63,136 nucleotides of DNA from assembly GCA_049515555.1 (NCBI GenBank), contig JBEKTY010000023.1:1-63136 (forward strand), in the 5' to 3' direction. Made by a program: the position numbers and the translations under genes. This document shows, in pieces, positions 17,125 to 26,052 of this stretch (the first letter of the stretch is position 1; every line of letters begins with the position of its first letter). Under the pieces are notes generated by a model. The model saw nothing but the letters and a program-made list of their open reading frames with translations. It was not told the origin of the DNA and ran no database searches. This DNA comes from JBEKTY01 sp049515555 (GTDB lineage Bacteria; Planctomycetota; Planctomycetia; Pirellulales; Thermoguttaceae).

Positions 17125-18504
17125 ATGCCACGACAGACTCGACGCGACTTCCTGCATAGCGCGGCCCTTGGAGGCACGGGCCTTGTGCTCCTCTCCGGGA
17201 GCCGGTCCGCGCGGGCATACACGGCAAATGAAAAGGTCAACGTCGCGCTCATCGGCGTTGGCGGGCGCGGGAAGTGGTACGCCGATGTGATGCCGAAGCA
17301 GGCCAACGTCGTCGCCCTGTGTGACGTTAACGACAGCAAGGCCCAAGCGGCCTACCGGGCAATGCCGAACGTGCCCAAGTTCCATGACTTTCGCAAGTTG
17401 CTCGACGAGATGCACAAGCAGATCGACGGCGTCATGGTGGCGACTCCGGACCATCTGCACGCCGTCATCACCGTGGCCGTGCTGAAGGCCGGCAAACCGG
17501 TCTTCTGCGAAAAACCGCTAACGGGCTGTGTCCACGAGGCCCGCGTGGTGCGCGAGGTGGCGGCCAAGTGCAAACTTGCCACGCGCATGGGAAACCAAGG
17601 CTCCGCCAGTGCCGCGTTCCGGCGCGGCGTAGAACTCATCGAAGATGGCACGATCGGTGAGATCAAGGAGGCATATGTGTGGTGCGAGGGCGGCGGCCCC
17701 GACGTGAAAGAGCCCCCCAAGGAAACCCAACCGGTCCCGGCCTATCTGAAATGGGACCTCTGGCTGGGCCCCAACAAGAACCGTCCCTTCAGTCCGAAAT
17801 GGCTGAACTGGAACGCCTGGCGGGAGTTCGGGACGGGGCTGAACGGCAACCGCGGTTCTCACAGCGGCTATATGAACTTCTACGCCCTGAAGATTGTCGA
17901 TCTGTGGCACGTCGAGGCGTCGGCCAGACCGCGAATCAAGGTCTCGGCGGAGTCTTCCGGTATCAACCGGCTGTCGTTCCCTCGCTGGGAGGTCGTGCAT
18001 TTCCAGGTCCCGGCCCGCGGCAGCCTGCCGCCGGTCACCATCCACTGGGTCAATGGCGGAGGCGCCTCGGCCTGGCGACAGAAGATCGAAGAGCGATTGG
18101 AGCGGCGGTTGGACTGGGGCGATGCGGGCGACAAGAAGTGGAAGGATTACGAGGGAGGGCTCCTGGTGGGCGCCAAGGGCCGGATCTATGCCAAGAACAG
18201 CAATGCGGAGTTGGAAGTCCTGCCTGCGGATCGGTTCCAAGGAACCAGCCTGAAGCCACAACGCCTGACCGAGTCGCCCGGCATGCCCGAGCCGGAATGG
18301 CTCAGGGCCGTCAAGGGCGAAGAAGTGCAACTTATGTCGCCCTTCAGCATGGCCGGTCCCTACACGGAGTTCATGTTGCTGGGCAACGTGGCTACGCAGT
18401 TTGCCGAGGAGTTGGAGTACGACCCGCTGGAGGGCAAGATCGTGAACAATGCGGAAGCCGACGCGCTGTTGCGCCGGCCGTACCGCGAAGGCTGGTCTTT
18501 GTAG
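17125..18504 (+). CDS. Tat-exported Gfo/Idh/MocA oxidoreductase
   Basis: A 459-residue NAD(P)-dependent oxidoreductase. The second ATG (17125) is 8 bases after AGGAGG and gives a twin-arginine signal, RQTRRDFLHSAALGGTG. The Rossmann domain has ALIGVGGRGKWY, and CEKPL near residue 129 carries the conserved catalytic-region lysine. The C-terminal domain has KWDLWLGP, FGTG and the family's usual ending (DPLEGKIVNN...GWSL). These enzymes oxidise or reduce sugar hydroxyls and some act as glycosidases through a 3-keto intermediate. The helix after the dinucleotide domain reads GSHSGYMNFYALK, where relatives normally have an Asp three residues after the His. Closest relative in the window is the 21795 gene. 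Confidence 0.9.
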   Translation: MPRQTRRDFLHSAALGGTGLVLLSGSRSARAYTANEKVNVALIGVGGRGKWYADVMPKQANVVALCDVNDSKAQAAYRAMPNVPKFHDFRKLLDEMHKQIDGVMVATPDHLHAVITVAVLKAGKPVFCEKPLTGCVHEARVVREVAAKCKLATRMGNQGSASAAFRRGVELIEDGTIGEIKEAYVWCEGGGPDVKEPPKETQPVPAYLKWDLWLGPNKNRPFSPKWLNWNAWREFGTGLNGNRGSHSGYMNFYALKIVDLWHVEASARPRIKVSAESSGINRLSFPRWEVVHFQVPARGSLPPVTIHWVNGGGASAWRQKIEERLERRLDWGDAGDKKWKDYEGGLLVGAKGRIYAKNSNAELEVLPADRFQGTSLKPQRLTESPGMPEPEWLRAVKGEEVQLMSPFSMAGPYTEFMLLGNVATQFAEELEYDPLEGKIVNNAEADALLRRPYREGWSL

Positions 18505-18523
18505 GGCATTGAAGGAGATCCTC

Positions 18524-19555
18524 ATGGAAATCGCAAGGAGTCTCTTGCGTGTTGCGATCGTGATGGCGGCAACCGAGTTGTCGGCCGCGGAGGCGAAGGC
18601 GCCTTTGCCGACCTGGCCTTGGCCGGGACCGACCCCGCCCGAGCAGCGCGAGGCGATGTTGAAAAAGACCTTCGTCTTCCGGGTTTCGCCGCAGGACTCG
18701 AAGGAAATGGAAAAACTCGCGCCGGACAAGCCGCTCGTCGCGCCGCTCAAACCCAGAAAACTCCTCTGCTGGGGCCGCCACTGGACCCACATGGCAAACT
18801 CCTTTGCCGAAGAGGCGGTCAAAATTCTGGGCCGGAAGACGGGCGCCTTCGAGGTCCTGGCCACGGACGATCCGCAGGTGCTCCTGCCGGAGAAGCTCAA
18901 GGACTTCGACGCGATCTTCTTCAACAGCCTGCACGATCGCTGCCCGTTCCTGCCGCCCTGGCTCAACGACATGCCCAAGGAAGAACAGGCCGCGGCCCAG
19001 GAACTCGACCAGAAGATTAAGCAGAGCATCCTGAAGTTCGTCGGGGAGGACGGGAAGGGCATCGCCGCCATTGAAGGCGCCATTGCGGCCCACCAAGACT
19101 GGAAAGAGTGGGGCGAGTTGATGGGCGCCTTCTACGCGGGGCACTACACGGCGAGACTGGCGATCAAGGTCGCGGACCCCGCCCACCCGCTCACGGCCTG
19201 CCTCGTGGGGCAGGACTACCGGGTCATGGACAACGCATACATTCCCGGCCCGCCCTATTCGCGGCAAAAAGTCCGCGTTCTTTTGACCCTCGACCTCACG
19301 CAGACGCCGGAGCCGACAGAAGATCCCAAATCGGCCTGGCTGAAACCCAGCGTCAAGAACCTGGAAGAATCCACGGGGCGCAAGGAGTACCCGATCAGTT
19401 GGATCAAGCCCTACAGGAAAGGCCGAGTCTTCTACTTTTCGGAGGGCGTCCAGAGAGCACCCTACTCCAGCCCGCTCTTTTTGCGATACCTGTTGGCCGG
19501 CATCCAGTTCGCCACCGGCGACCTGGCCGCTGATACCACGCCGAGCGCAAAGTGA
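18524..19555 (+). CDS. Secreted ThuA-like protein
   Basis: A 343-residue exported protein with a ThuA fold (class I glutamine-amidotransferase-like). ATG 18524 follows GAAGGAG, 19 bases after the upstream stop. The signal is followed by a linker and then KLLCWGRHWTHMANSF, FDAIFFNSLHD, GKGIAAIEGAIAAHQDW and GRVFYFSEGVQ, in the order expected for ThuA. The ending LLAGIQFATGDL...PSAK recurs in the ThuA protein at 23340. ThuA-like proteins are linked to keto-sugar metabolism (ThuAB oxidise disaccharides in rhizobia). Its place directly after a Gfo/Idh/MocA gene fits that link. Confidence 0.85.
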   Translation: MEIARSLLRVAIVMAATELSAAEAKAPLPTWPWPGPTPPEQREAMLKKTFVFRVSPQDSKEMEKLAPDKPLVAPLKPRKLLCWGRHWTHMANSFAEEAVKILGRKTGAFEVLATDDPQVLLPEKLKDFDAIFFNSLHDRCPFLPPWLNDMPKEEQAAAQELDQKIKQSILKFVGEDGKGIAAIEGAIAAHQDWKEWGELMGAFYAGHYTARLAIKVADPAHPLTACLVGQDYRVMDNAYIPGPPYSRQKVRVLLTLDLTQTPEPTEDPKSAWLKPSVKNLEESTGRKEYPISWIKPYRKGRVFYFSEGVQRAPYSSPLFLRYLLAGIQFATGDLAADTTPSAK

Positions 19556-19602
19556 CACCTGTAACGTTTGACTGCCCAACCTCTCACCGTGAAAAGAAAA
19601 TC

Positions 19603-20973
19603 ATGAATGCCAAGATTACCCGTCGTCGCGTTCTCCAAGGCATGGCAACGTCCGCCGCCAGCGTCCTCCTCCTGAAGTCCCCTCTTTCCGTGCGCGCGTA
19701 TGTGGCCAACGACAAACTCAACGTCGCACTCATCGGCGTGGGCGGCCGTGGCGCATGGTTCGTCGAAGAAATCCCCAAGCTGGAAAACGTGGCGGCGATG
19801 TGCGACGTGAACCAGAGCAAGGCGACCAACGCGTACAAAGCCCATCCGAAAGTGCCCAAGTTCGAGGACTTCCGCGTCATGCTCGACAAGATGGGCAAAC
19901 AGATCGATGCGGTGGTGGTGGCCACTCCCGATCACACGCACGCCATCGCGTCGGTCACCGCCATGAAGGCCGGGAAGCACGTCTTCACGGAAAAGCCGTT
20001 GTCACGCACGGTCCACGAAGCCCGCGCGATGCGCCAGACGGCGGAAAAACAGAAGGTCGCGACGCAGATGGGCAACCAAGGTTCTTCCAGCGGACAGTTC
20101 CGGCGTGGCGTGGAACTCATCCAGGAAGGGGCTCTGGGGGACATCAAGGAGATCTACGTGTGGAACGCGGGCGGGGGCTCGAACCGCACGGCCCGGCCGT
20201 TGGTGACGCAACCAATCCCCCCGTACCTCAACTGGGACCTGTGGCTCGGCCCGGTCGACTTCCGCAACTTTCATGCGGAATGGCTGCACATTAACAACTG
20301 GCGCGACTTCGGCACGGCGATGTTGGGTTGGTGGGCCTCGCACAGCGCCTACCTGGCGTTCACCGCCATCAAGGCTCTGTCGTGCTGGCACGCCGAAGCG
20401 CAAAGCAAGCCGCGGATCCGCGTTCAAGCCCAGGTGTCGGAGGTCAACAAGCTGTCGTTTCCGCGATGGGAACTCGTCAACTTCAAGATCCCCGCGAGAG
20501 AGAACCTGCCACCCATCACCTTCACCTGGTTCGGCGGCCACAAGGAAACCCGCAAGAAGGTCGAGAGCTATATCGGCCGCCAACTCGACTGGGGCGACGC
20601 GGGAGAGAAGAGATGGAAGGAACACGGCGGTGCGCTGATCGTGGGGTCCAAGGGCATGCTCCGTGCCAATGAGCACAACGGCGGCATCTTTCTCTATCCC
20701 GAAGACAAGTTCGTTGGAGAACCCAATCCAGCTACAAAGTTTCCCGCATCGCAAGGCCACGAGCGGGATTGGCTGCAAGCGGCGCGCGGCGGCGTGCCGA
20801 CATTGTCGAACTTCAGCAATACGGGCCCTTTCATCGAGCTGCTGATGCTGGGCAACGTGGCGACCCAGTTCCAAGAGGAGCTGGAATACGACCCGCTGGA
20901 AGGCAGGATCGTCAACCACGTGGAAGCCGACGCGGTGGCGCACCCAGAGTACCGCAAGGGTTGGAGTTTATAA
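19603..20973 (+). CDS. Tat-exported Gfo/Idh/MocA oxidoreductase
   Basis: A 456-residue protein. ATG 19603 gives a Tat signal with a triple arginine (ITRRRVLQGMATSAASVLLL). It has ALIGVGGRGAWFVEE for dinucleotide binding, TEKPL, LNWDLWLGP and ASHSAYLAFTAIKA in the active-site helix. Relative to the 17125 protein it has VNFKIPARENLPPITFTWFG in place of the VHF...HWVNGGG segment, so the substrate may differ. It lies between a ThuA gene and the GntR regulator. Confidence 0.9.
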   Translation: MNAKITRRRVLQGMATSAASVLLLKSPLSVRAYVANDKLNVALIGVGGRGAWFVEEIPKLENVAAMCDVNQSKATNAYKAHPKVPKFEDFRVMLDKMGKQIDAVVVATPDHTHAIASVTAMKAGKHVFTEKPLSRTVHEARAMRQTAEKQKVATQMGNQGSSSGQFRRGVELIQEGALGDIKEIYVWNAGGGSNRTARPLVTQPIPPYLNWDLWLGPVDFRNFHAEWLHINNWRDFGTAMLGWWASHSAYLAFTAIKALSCWHAEAQSKPRIRVQAQVSEVNKLSFPRWELVNFKIPARENLPPITFTWFGGHKETRKKVESYIGRQLDWGDAGEKRWKEHGGALIVGSKGMLRANEHNGGIFLYPEDKFVGEPNPATKFPASQGHERDWLQAARGGVPTLSNFSNTGPFIELLMLGNVATQFQEELEYDPLEGRIVNHVEADAVAHPEYRKGWSL

Positions 20974-20993
20974 CGCATAACCAAGAGGAAGAC

Positions 20994-21731
20994 ATGACTA
21001 TCCAACGTGTATCGATTTCACAACAAATCCGAGAGCGCCTTCTGGATCGCATCGCCCGCGGCCAGTTGCAGCCCGGAGACCGCGTGGTGGAAGCCGAGGT
21101 CGCCTCGGAAATGAGCGTGAGTTCCATTCCCGTCCGCGAGGCCATCCGGGAACTGGTCGCCATGAGCGTCCTCCAATTCGCGCCGCACCGGGGCGCCTGG
21201 GTTCGCCAAGTGAGTCTCCCGGAGACGATCCAGGCATTCCAGGTCCGTTCCGTGTTAGAGCCGCTGGCCATCGCCTCGGCCGCGCCGCGGCTTCGCGGGA
21301 AATGCCACCGGCTGCGGCAGGTTGCGAAGCGAATCATCGAGGCCGCCAAGAAACGCGACTTCGCCAGTTTCCAACATCACAACCAGGTGTTTCACCGGGC
21401 GATTGTGGAGGCCTCGGACAACCAGGTGCTACTGCGAGTCTGGGACTCCCTGGCCTTCGAGGTGCGGACCCGGTTCACGATGGACTACCTCACGAAGGTA
21501 GACCCCGTGGCCATCGCCCGGGAGCACGAGACGATCATCGCCGCCTTGGACTGCGGCGACGCGGACCGCGCGGCGGCGCTGCTGAGGTCGCACTCGATAG
21601 AACTAGTGGACTACCTCAGCACCCAAACGGCCCACGAAGGCGACGGCCAACCTGCGTCGCACAAGCATTCGGCGAGGAGTCCTCGAGGGAGCGCCAAGGG
21701 CCAGTTGAAGCAAGCCCGCAAGAGAAGGTGA
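20994..21731 (+). CDS. FadR-type GntR transcriptional regulator
   Basis: A 245-residue DNA-binding protein and the only obvious regulator in the locus. The N-terminal winged helix spans about 5-70 (IRERLLDRIARGQLQPGDRV, VSSIPVREAIREL). The C-terminal FCD domain has the ligand/metal-site elements FHRAIVEASDN and EHETIIAALDCGDADRA AALLRSH, typical of regulators that sense sugar acids or other carboxylates. A basic tail follows (ending QARKRR). ATG 20994 has an AGAGGAAG site 20 bases after the upstream stop. Because it is inside the operon it probably autoregulates it, most likely at the 14534-14787 region. Confidence 0.9.
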   Translation: MTIQRVSISQQIRERLLDRIARGQLQPGDRVVEAEVASEMSVSSIPVREAIRELVAMSVLQFAPHRGAWVRQVSLPETIQAFQVRSVLEPLAIASAAPRLRGKCHRLRQVAKRIIEAAKKRDFASFQHHNQVFHRAIVEASDNQVLLRVWDSLAFEVRTRFTMDYLTKVDPVAIAREHETIIAALDCGDADRAAALLRSHSIELVDYLSTQTAHEGDGQPASHKHSARSPRGSAKGQLKQARKRR

Positions 21732-21794
21732 AGCCAGATGCGACGTTTCGACAGTCCATCAACCCACTATACCCGAAAGAAGAAGAATACGATT

Positions 21795-23180
21795 ATGAGC
21801 ATACGAATCCATCGCCGCAAGTTTCTCGGCTGCGCAGCAACCGGCGCAGCGGGGCTGACGATTCTCCGCAACAGTGCCTCGGTCTGGGGCGCGCCGGCCA
21901 ACACCAAGCTGAACATCGCGATGATCGGCGTGGGCGGGCGCGGCCGCGAATTGCTCGGCGGCTTCATGCAGGCCGGCAACGTCGTCGCTATGTGCGACGT
22001 CAACGACGAGCGTGCGGCCAAAGCCTACCAGTCGGTGCCCGCAGCCAAGAAGTTCCACGACTTCCGGCGGATGTTCGACGAGATGGGGGCCGGCATCGAC
22101 GCGGCCGTGGTGGCCACGCCCGACCATACCCATGCCATCGCCGCGGTGACGGCCATGAACGCGGGAAAGCACGTCTACGTCGAGAAGCCGATGGCGGCCT
22201 GCCCCTACGAGGCCCGGGTGATGCGGCTGACGGCGGAGAAGATGAAGGTCTCCTCGCAGATGGGTAACCAAGGCTCCTCGTGCCCTCCGTTCCTGCGCGG
22301 CGTGGAACTGGTCCAAGAAGGGGCGTTGGGCGAAATCAAGGAAGCCTACGTCTGGAATTCCGGCGGGGGTCCGGACGCCAAAGAGCCCCCCAAGGAGACG
22401 CCGCCGGTGCCGCCTTATCTGAAGTGGGACCTCTGGCTCGGCCCCGTCAAGGGCCGGCCGTTCCATCCCAGGTGGCTAGATTGGAGCGGGTGGCGGGAGT
22501 TCGGCACGGGGCAGTTGGGAATGTGGGGTTCGCACAGCGGCTACCTCGCGTTCTTCGCGCTGAAGGTGGTGGACCTATGGAACGCCAAGGCCGAGGCGAA
22601 ACCGCGGATCAAAGTGCAAGCCGAATTCTCCGGCATCAACAAGCTTTCCTATCCCGCGTGGGAGGTGGTCCACTTCAAGATCCCGGCGCGGGCCGACATG
22701 CCGCCGGTGACGATCCACTGGGTCAACGGCGGCGGGCTGACGTCGCCTTCTCGCAAGAAGATCGAGGCGCACGTGGGCAGGCAGTTGGACTGGGGCGACG
22801 TGGGTGAAAAGAAGTGGAAAGAATTCGCCGGCTCGCTGATCGTGGGCAGCAAGGGGATGTTGCTCGGAGGGGGGCACAGCGCAACGACCGAGCTTCTGCC
22901 GGCGGCCCAGTTCCAGGGCGTCGATAAAAACAACCCGAAGAAGCTGATCGGCTGTCAAGGGCCGGAACGCGACTGGTTGCGGGTCGCCAAGGGCGAGAAG
23001 GCGACGGCCATGTCGAACTTCAGCCTCGCCGGCCCCTACATGGAGATGATGCTGCTGGCCAACGTGGCCACGCTGTGTAACGAGGAGTTGGAGTACGATC
23101 CGCTGGAGGGCAAGATCGTTAACAACGCGGAAGCCGACGCGTTGTTGCGGCGTCCCTACCGTGCGGGCTGGTCGCTGTAG
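21795..23180 (+). CDS. Tat-exported Gfo/Idh/MocA oxidoreductase
   Basis: A 461-residue protein with Tat signal IHRRKFLGCAATGAAGLTIL. ATG 21795 gives a short n-region; an upstream ATG at 21738 has a better ribosome site (GAGAAGGTGAAG), would add 19 residues and cannot be excluded. Visible are AMIGVGGRGRELL, VEKPM, KWDLWLGP, GSHSGYLAFFALKVV and VTIHWVNGGGL. It is the closest paralogue of the 17125 protein (shared GSHSGY and HWVNGGG segments), pointing to a duplication spanning the regulator. A relic of a further copy follows directly downstream. Confidence 0.88.
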   Translation: MSIRIHRRKFLGCAATGAAGLTILRNSASVWGAPANTKLNIAMIGVGGRGRELLGGFMQAGNVVAMCDVNDERAAKAYQSVPAAKKFHDFRRMFDEMGAGIDAAVVATPDHTHAIAAVTAMNAGKHVYVEKPMAACPYEARVMRLTAEKMKVSSQMGNQGSSCPPFLRGVELVQEGALGEIKEAYVWNSGGGPDAKEPPKETPPVPPYLKWDLWLGPVKGRPFHPRWLDWSGWREFGTGQLGMWGSHSGYLAFFALKVVDLWNAKAEAKPRIKVQAEFSGINKLSYPAWEVVHFKIPARADMPPVTIHWVNGGGLTSPSRKKIEAHVGRQLDWGDVGEKKWKEFAGSLIVGSKGMLLGGGHSATTELLPAAQFQGVDKNNPKKLIGCQGPERDWLRVAKGEKATAMSNFSLAGPYMEMMLLANVATLCNEELEYDPLEGKIVNNAEADALLRRPYRAGWSL

Positions 23181-23190
23181 GCCAAGTTGC

Positions 23191-23328
23191 CGTTTCAACA
23201 TGCTCGGCAACGTGGCCACGCAATTCGAGGGAGTACTGGAGTATGACCCGCTGGCGGGAAAGACCCTCAACAACCCCGAGGCCGGCAAGGCCCTCGGTTC
23301 TGACTATCGGCAAGTCTGGACTTTATAG
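23191..23328 (+). pseudogene. Relic C-terminus of a Gfo/Idh/MocA gene
   Basis: Between two intact genes, 45 codons read FNMLGNVATQFEGVLEYD and on to LNNPEAGKALGS and YRQVWTL, then TAG. This is the exact C-terminal tail of the neighbouring oxidoreductases (compare MLGNVATQFQEELEYDPLEG...YRKGWSL in the 19603 gene). It has no start signal and none of the other 400 residues. It is the remains of a sixth oxidoreductase gene removed by deletion. Confidence 0.85.
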
Positions 23329-23339
23329 GGAGACTCACA

Positions 23340-24527
23340 ATGGTAATTCGTAGTGTCCGATTGACGGCGTTCTGTGCAGCAGTGGTTCTGGCATGTTGTT
23401 CGGCAATGGCGGTGCAAGAAGTTCCCAAGGATCAAGCCAAGGCGATCGAGGCCGCGGCGCCCGCCAAACCCCGTGTGGAGCCCAAGAAGCCGCGCCGCGT
23501 GCTGATCTGGGTCACCCCGGAACATCTCATGCCCAACGATCCCCACACGGGCTACAACATCCCCTTCTATCTCGATGGTATCCAGTTTGCCGCCGGCGAC
23601 CTGGAAGCACCGACCGCGCCGCGGCCGGAGCGGCCGGTGAAGCGCGGGCCGGCTCCCACGTCGCCGGAAGTCCGCGCGAAGAACCTCAAGGCCCACAAGG
23701 TGAGCCTGCCCAGCGAGGACCAAATCCGGAGAATCGAAGCGGCCGCTCCTGAAGCGGCCCCGGCCAAGCCCGCCAAGCCGCGCAAGGTGCTCGTGTGGGG
23801 CCACGTGTGGACGCACGAACCAAACCCCTATGCAGAAAAGGCCGTGGAAGTCCTTGGCAAAAAGACGGGCGCCTTTACGGTTATTGTAAGCGACGATCCG
23901 CGTTTGCTCCTGGGAGACCGCCTGCCTCAGTTCGACGTGCTGCTGATGAATAACCTGCACGAGCCTGAGCCGTTCCAGCCCGCCGATCTCGCCAAACTTC
24001 CCGAGGAGCAACAGGCGGCAGCCAAGAAGTTCGACCAAGCCGTCAAGCAGAGCATTCTGGAGTTTGTACGAAGTGGCAAGGGGATTGTGGGCATCCATGC
24101 GGCGACTGCCGCGCTCGGGAATTGGCGGGAATATGGCGCGATGATGGGCGGCTACTACGGCGGTCACATCGCCCAGAAGGTGGCGATCAAGCTCGATGAC
24201 CCCCGGCATCCGATCAACGCCTGCTTCGCCGACAAGCCGTGGTGGATCAGCGATGAGGTCTATATCGCGCGTGAGCCCTATTCGCGGGGCAAGCTCCACG
24301 TCTTGTTGACCCTGGACCTGAGCCAGATGAACGATCCCGGAAAGCGTCCCGACAAGGACTATGCCGTTTCCTGGGTCCGCGAGTTCGGCAAGGGGCGAGT
24401 CTTCTACACCACGTTGGGACACGCCGCCGCGACCTACTGGGACCCGTTGTTCTTGCGGCACCTGCTCGCCGGGATACAGTTTGCCGCCGGCGACCTGAAG
24501 GGCGACGCCACGCCCAGCGCGAAGTGA
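23340..24527 (+). CDS. Secreted ThuA-like protein with relic N-terminal copy
   Basis: A 395-residue exported protein. Residues about 150-395 form a complete ThuA domain (KVLVWGHVWTHEPNPYAEKA, FDVLLMNNLHE, GKGIVGIHAATAALGNW, GRVFYTTLGHAAATYWDP). Before it lies an odd 100-residue segment: KKPRRVLIWVTPEHLMPND is the start of another ThuA domain, but it jumps after YNIPF straight to YLDGIQFAAGDLEAPTAP, which is the end of one. The 30030 protein has both segments, separated by a full domain. So this gene seems to be a tandem ThuA duplication whose first copy lost its middle. A conserved GGH and the His of GIHAATA remain in the intact copy. Confidence 0.82.
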   Translation: MVIRSVRLTAFCAAVVLACCSAMAVQEVPKDQAKAIEAAAPAKPRVEPKKPRRVLIWVTPEHLMPNDPHTGYNIPFYLDGIQFAAGDLEAPTAPRPERPVKRGPAPTSPEVRAKNLKAHKVSLPSEDQIRRIEAAAPEAAPAKPAKPRKVLVWGHVWTHEPNPYAEKAVEVLGKKTGAFTVIVSDDPRLLLGDRLPQFDVLLMNNLHEPEPFQPADLAKLPEEQQAAAKKFDQAVKQSILEFVRSGKGIVGIHAATAALGNWREYGAMMGGYYGGHIAQKVAIKLDDPRHPINACFADKPWWISDEVYIAREPYSRGKLHVLLTLDLSQMNDPGKRPDKDYAVSWVREFGKGRVFYTTLGHAAATYWDPLFLRHLLAGIQFAAGDLKGDATPSAK

Positions 24528-24632
24528 GTTCGCCGGCAGTGCGCCTGGCCTGCCGCGCCTCCACAACAGTCTCCAACATACCTTCCGGATGACACACCGC
24601 TTTCACCCACCTCAGTACACAAGAGTACTCCA

Positions 24633-26006
24633 ATGACACAGCACATTTCCCGCCGTCGTTTTCTCGGTTCATCCGCTGCCGCAGCAATCGGGTTGACCAT
24701 GGTCCCTGCTAGGCTCGTCCACGGTTACGCGGCGAACGAGAAGCTCGGCGTAGCGCTGGTTGGGCTGTCCGGGCGCGGTGGCTGGTTCGTCGAGACCGTC
24801 CCGCGCATCGGCGAGAACGTGGTGGCCCTGTGCGATGTGAACCAGCAGCGGGCCGCCGCGGCCTTCAAGATGTTCCCGAACGTCCCCAAGTTCCAGGACT
24901 TCCGCAAGATGCTGTCGGAGATGGGCAAGCAGATCGATGCCGTCTTCGTGGCCACGCCGGACAACACCCACGCCGTGATCACCGCGGCGGCCATGCGGGC
25001 CGGCAAGCACGTCTACTGCGAGAAGCCGCTGACGCACGACGTGGCCGAGGCACGCGACTTGCGCGAGATCGCCAAGAAGCAGGGGGTGGTTACGCAGATG
25101 GGCAACCAGGGGACGGCCACCGAGGCGTTCCGCCGGGCGGTGGAGTTGATCCAGGCCGGCTCGATCGGTCCGATCAAGGAGATCCACGTGTGGGACGGCG
25201 GCGGCACCGGACCGCGCAAGCCGCCGGAAGGTAGTGAGCCCACTCCCGGTGGACTCGACTGGGACTTGTGGCTTGGCCCGGCGGCTGAGCGTCCCTTTCA
25301 TTCCCAGTGGTACCAGTGGCACGGCTGGCGGGACTTCGCCACGGGCAACGCGGGGAATTGGGGCCCCCACAGCGCCAATCTGCCTTTCAAGGCCCTCAAG
25401 ATCGATTCCTTGTGGTATGCCGATCCCGCGAGCAACCCGCCGCCAAGAATCCGGCTGCACGTCGAAATGTCGGAGACGGAACGGTTCGGATTCCCCCGTT
25501 GGTCGTCGATCCGTTACGAGATCCCCGCGCGCGGCGGTCTTCCACCGATCGAGTTGAATCACCACTACGGCGCCCCGGCGGGCCGAAAACGCGTGGAAGA
25601 CCACATTGGCCGGCGCCTGGACTGGGGCGACGCCGGTGAGCGCAAGTGGAAGGAGCATGGCGGCTGCCTGGTCGTGGGCACGGAGGGCATGATCAAGTCC
25701 TCCGAGCACAACTCTTCGTTCACTCTATTGCCGGAAAAGAAGTTCGCCGGCTTTCAGGGGCCGCCCCAGACGCTGCCCAGGTCGGGCAGCCACGAGCGAG
25801 AGTTCACCGCAGCCTGCAAGGGCGGGCCAAAGACCATGTCGAACTTCGACTACGCCGGCCCCTTGGTCGAGTTCCTCCTGTTGGCCAACGTGGCCACGCT
25901 ATTTGGCCAGACGCTGGAATTCGATCCCCTGGCCTGCAAGATCGTGAACCACCCCGAAGCCGACGCCGCCCTGCGGCGCGAGTACCGCAAGGGGTGGTCG
26001 CTGTAA
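24633..26006 (+). CDS. Tat-exported Gfo/Idh/MocA oxidoreductase
   Basis: A 457-residue protein with Tat signal ISRRRFLGSSAAAAIGLTMV. It differs from the others in having ALVGLSGRGGWFVE (Ser in place of the second Gly), LDWDLWLGPAAERPFHSQWY, and GPHSANLPFKALKI in the active-site helix. CEKPL is intact. An 8-base palindrome GAGTACTC lies 3 bases before the ATG, and the ribosome site is weak, so this gene may be translated poorly or have its own control. It is followed by the first plus-strand propeller/toroid pair. Confidence 0.88.
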   Translation: MTQHISRRRFLGSSAAAAIGLTMVPARLVHGYAANEKLGVALVGLSGRGGWFVETVPRIGENVVALCDVNQQRAAAAFKMFPNVPKFQDFRKMLSEMGKQIDAVFVATPDNTHAVITAAAMRAGKHVYCEKPLTHDVAEARDLREIAKKQGVVTQMGNQGTATEAFRRAVELIQAGSIGPIKEIHVWDGGGTGPRKPPEGSEPTPGGLDWDLWLGPAAERPFHSQWYQWHGWRDFATGNAGNWGPHSANLPFKALKIDSLWYADPASNPPPRIRLHVEMSETERFGFPRWSSIRYEIPARGGLPPIELNHHYGAPAGRKRVEDHIGRRLDWGDAGERKWKEHGGCLVVGTEGMIKSSEHNSSFTLLPEKKFAGFQGPPQTLPRSGSHEREFTAACKGGPKTMSNFDYAGPLVEFLLLANVATLFGQTLEFDPLACKIVNHPEADAALRREYRKGWSL

Positions 26007-26052
26007 CCTCTCTGCAATCCAGCACCCCTATTGACGCAAAGGAGGAAACACC

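Noticed and set aside
17518..19083. A 521-residue open frame on the minus strand
   Set aside because: Antisense to an oxidoreductase and a ThuA gene that both have strong family motifs and ribosome sites.
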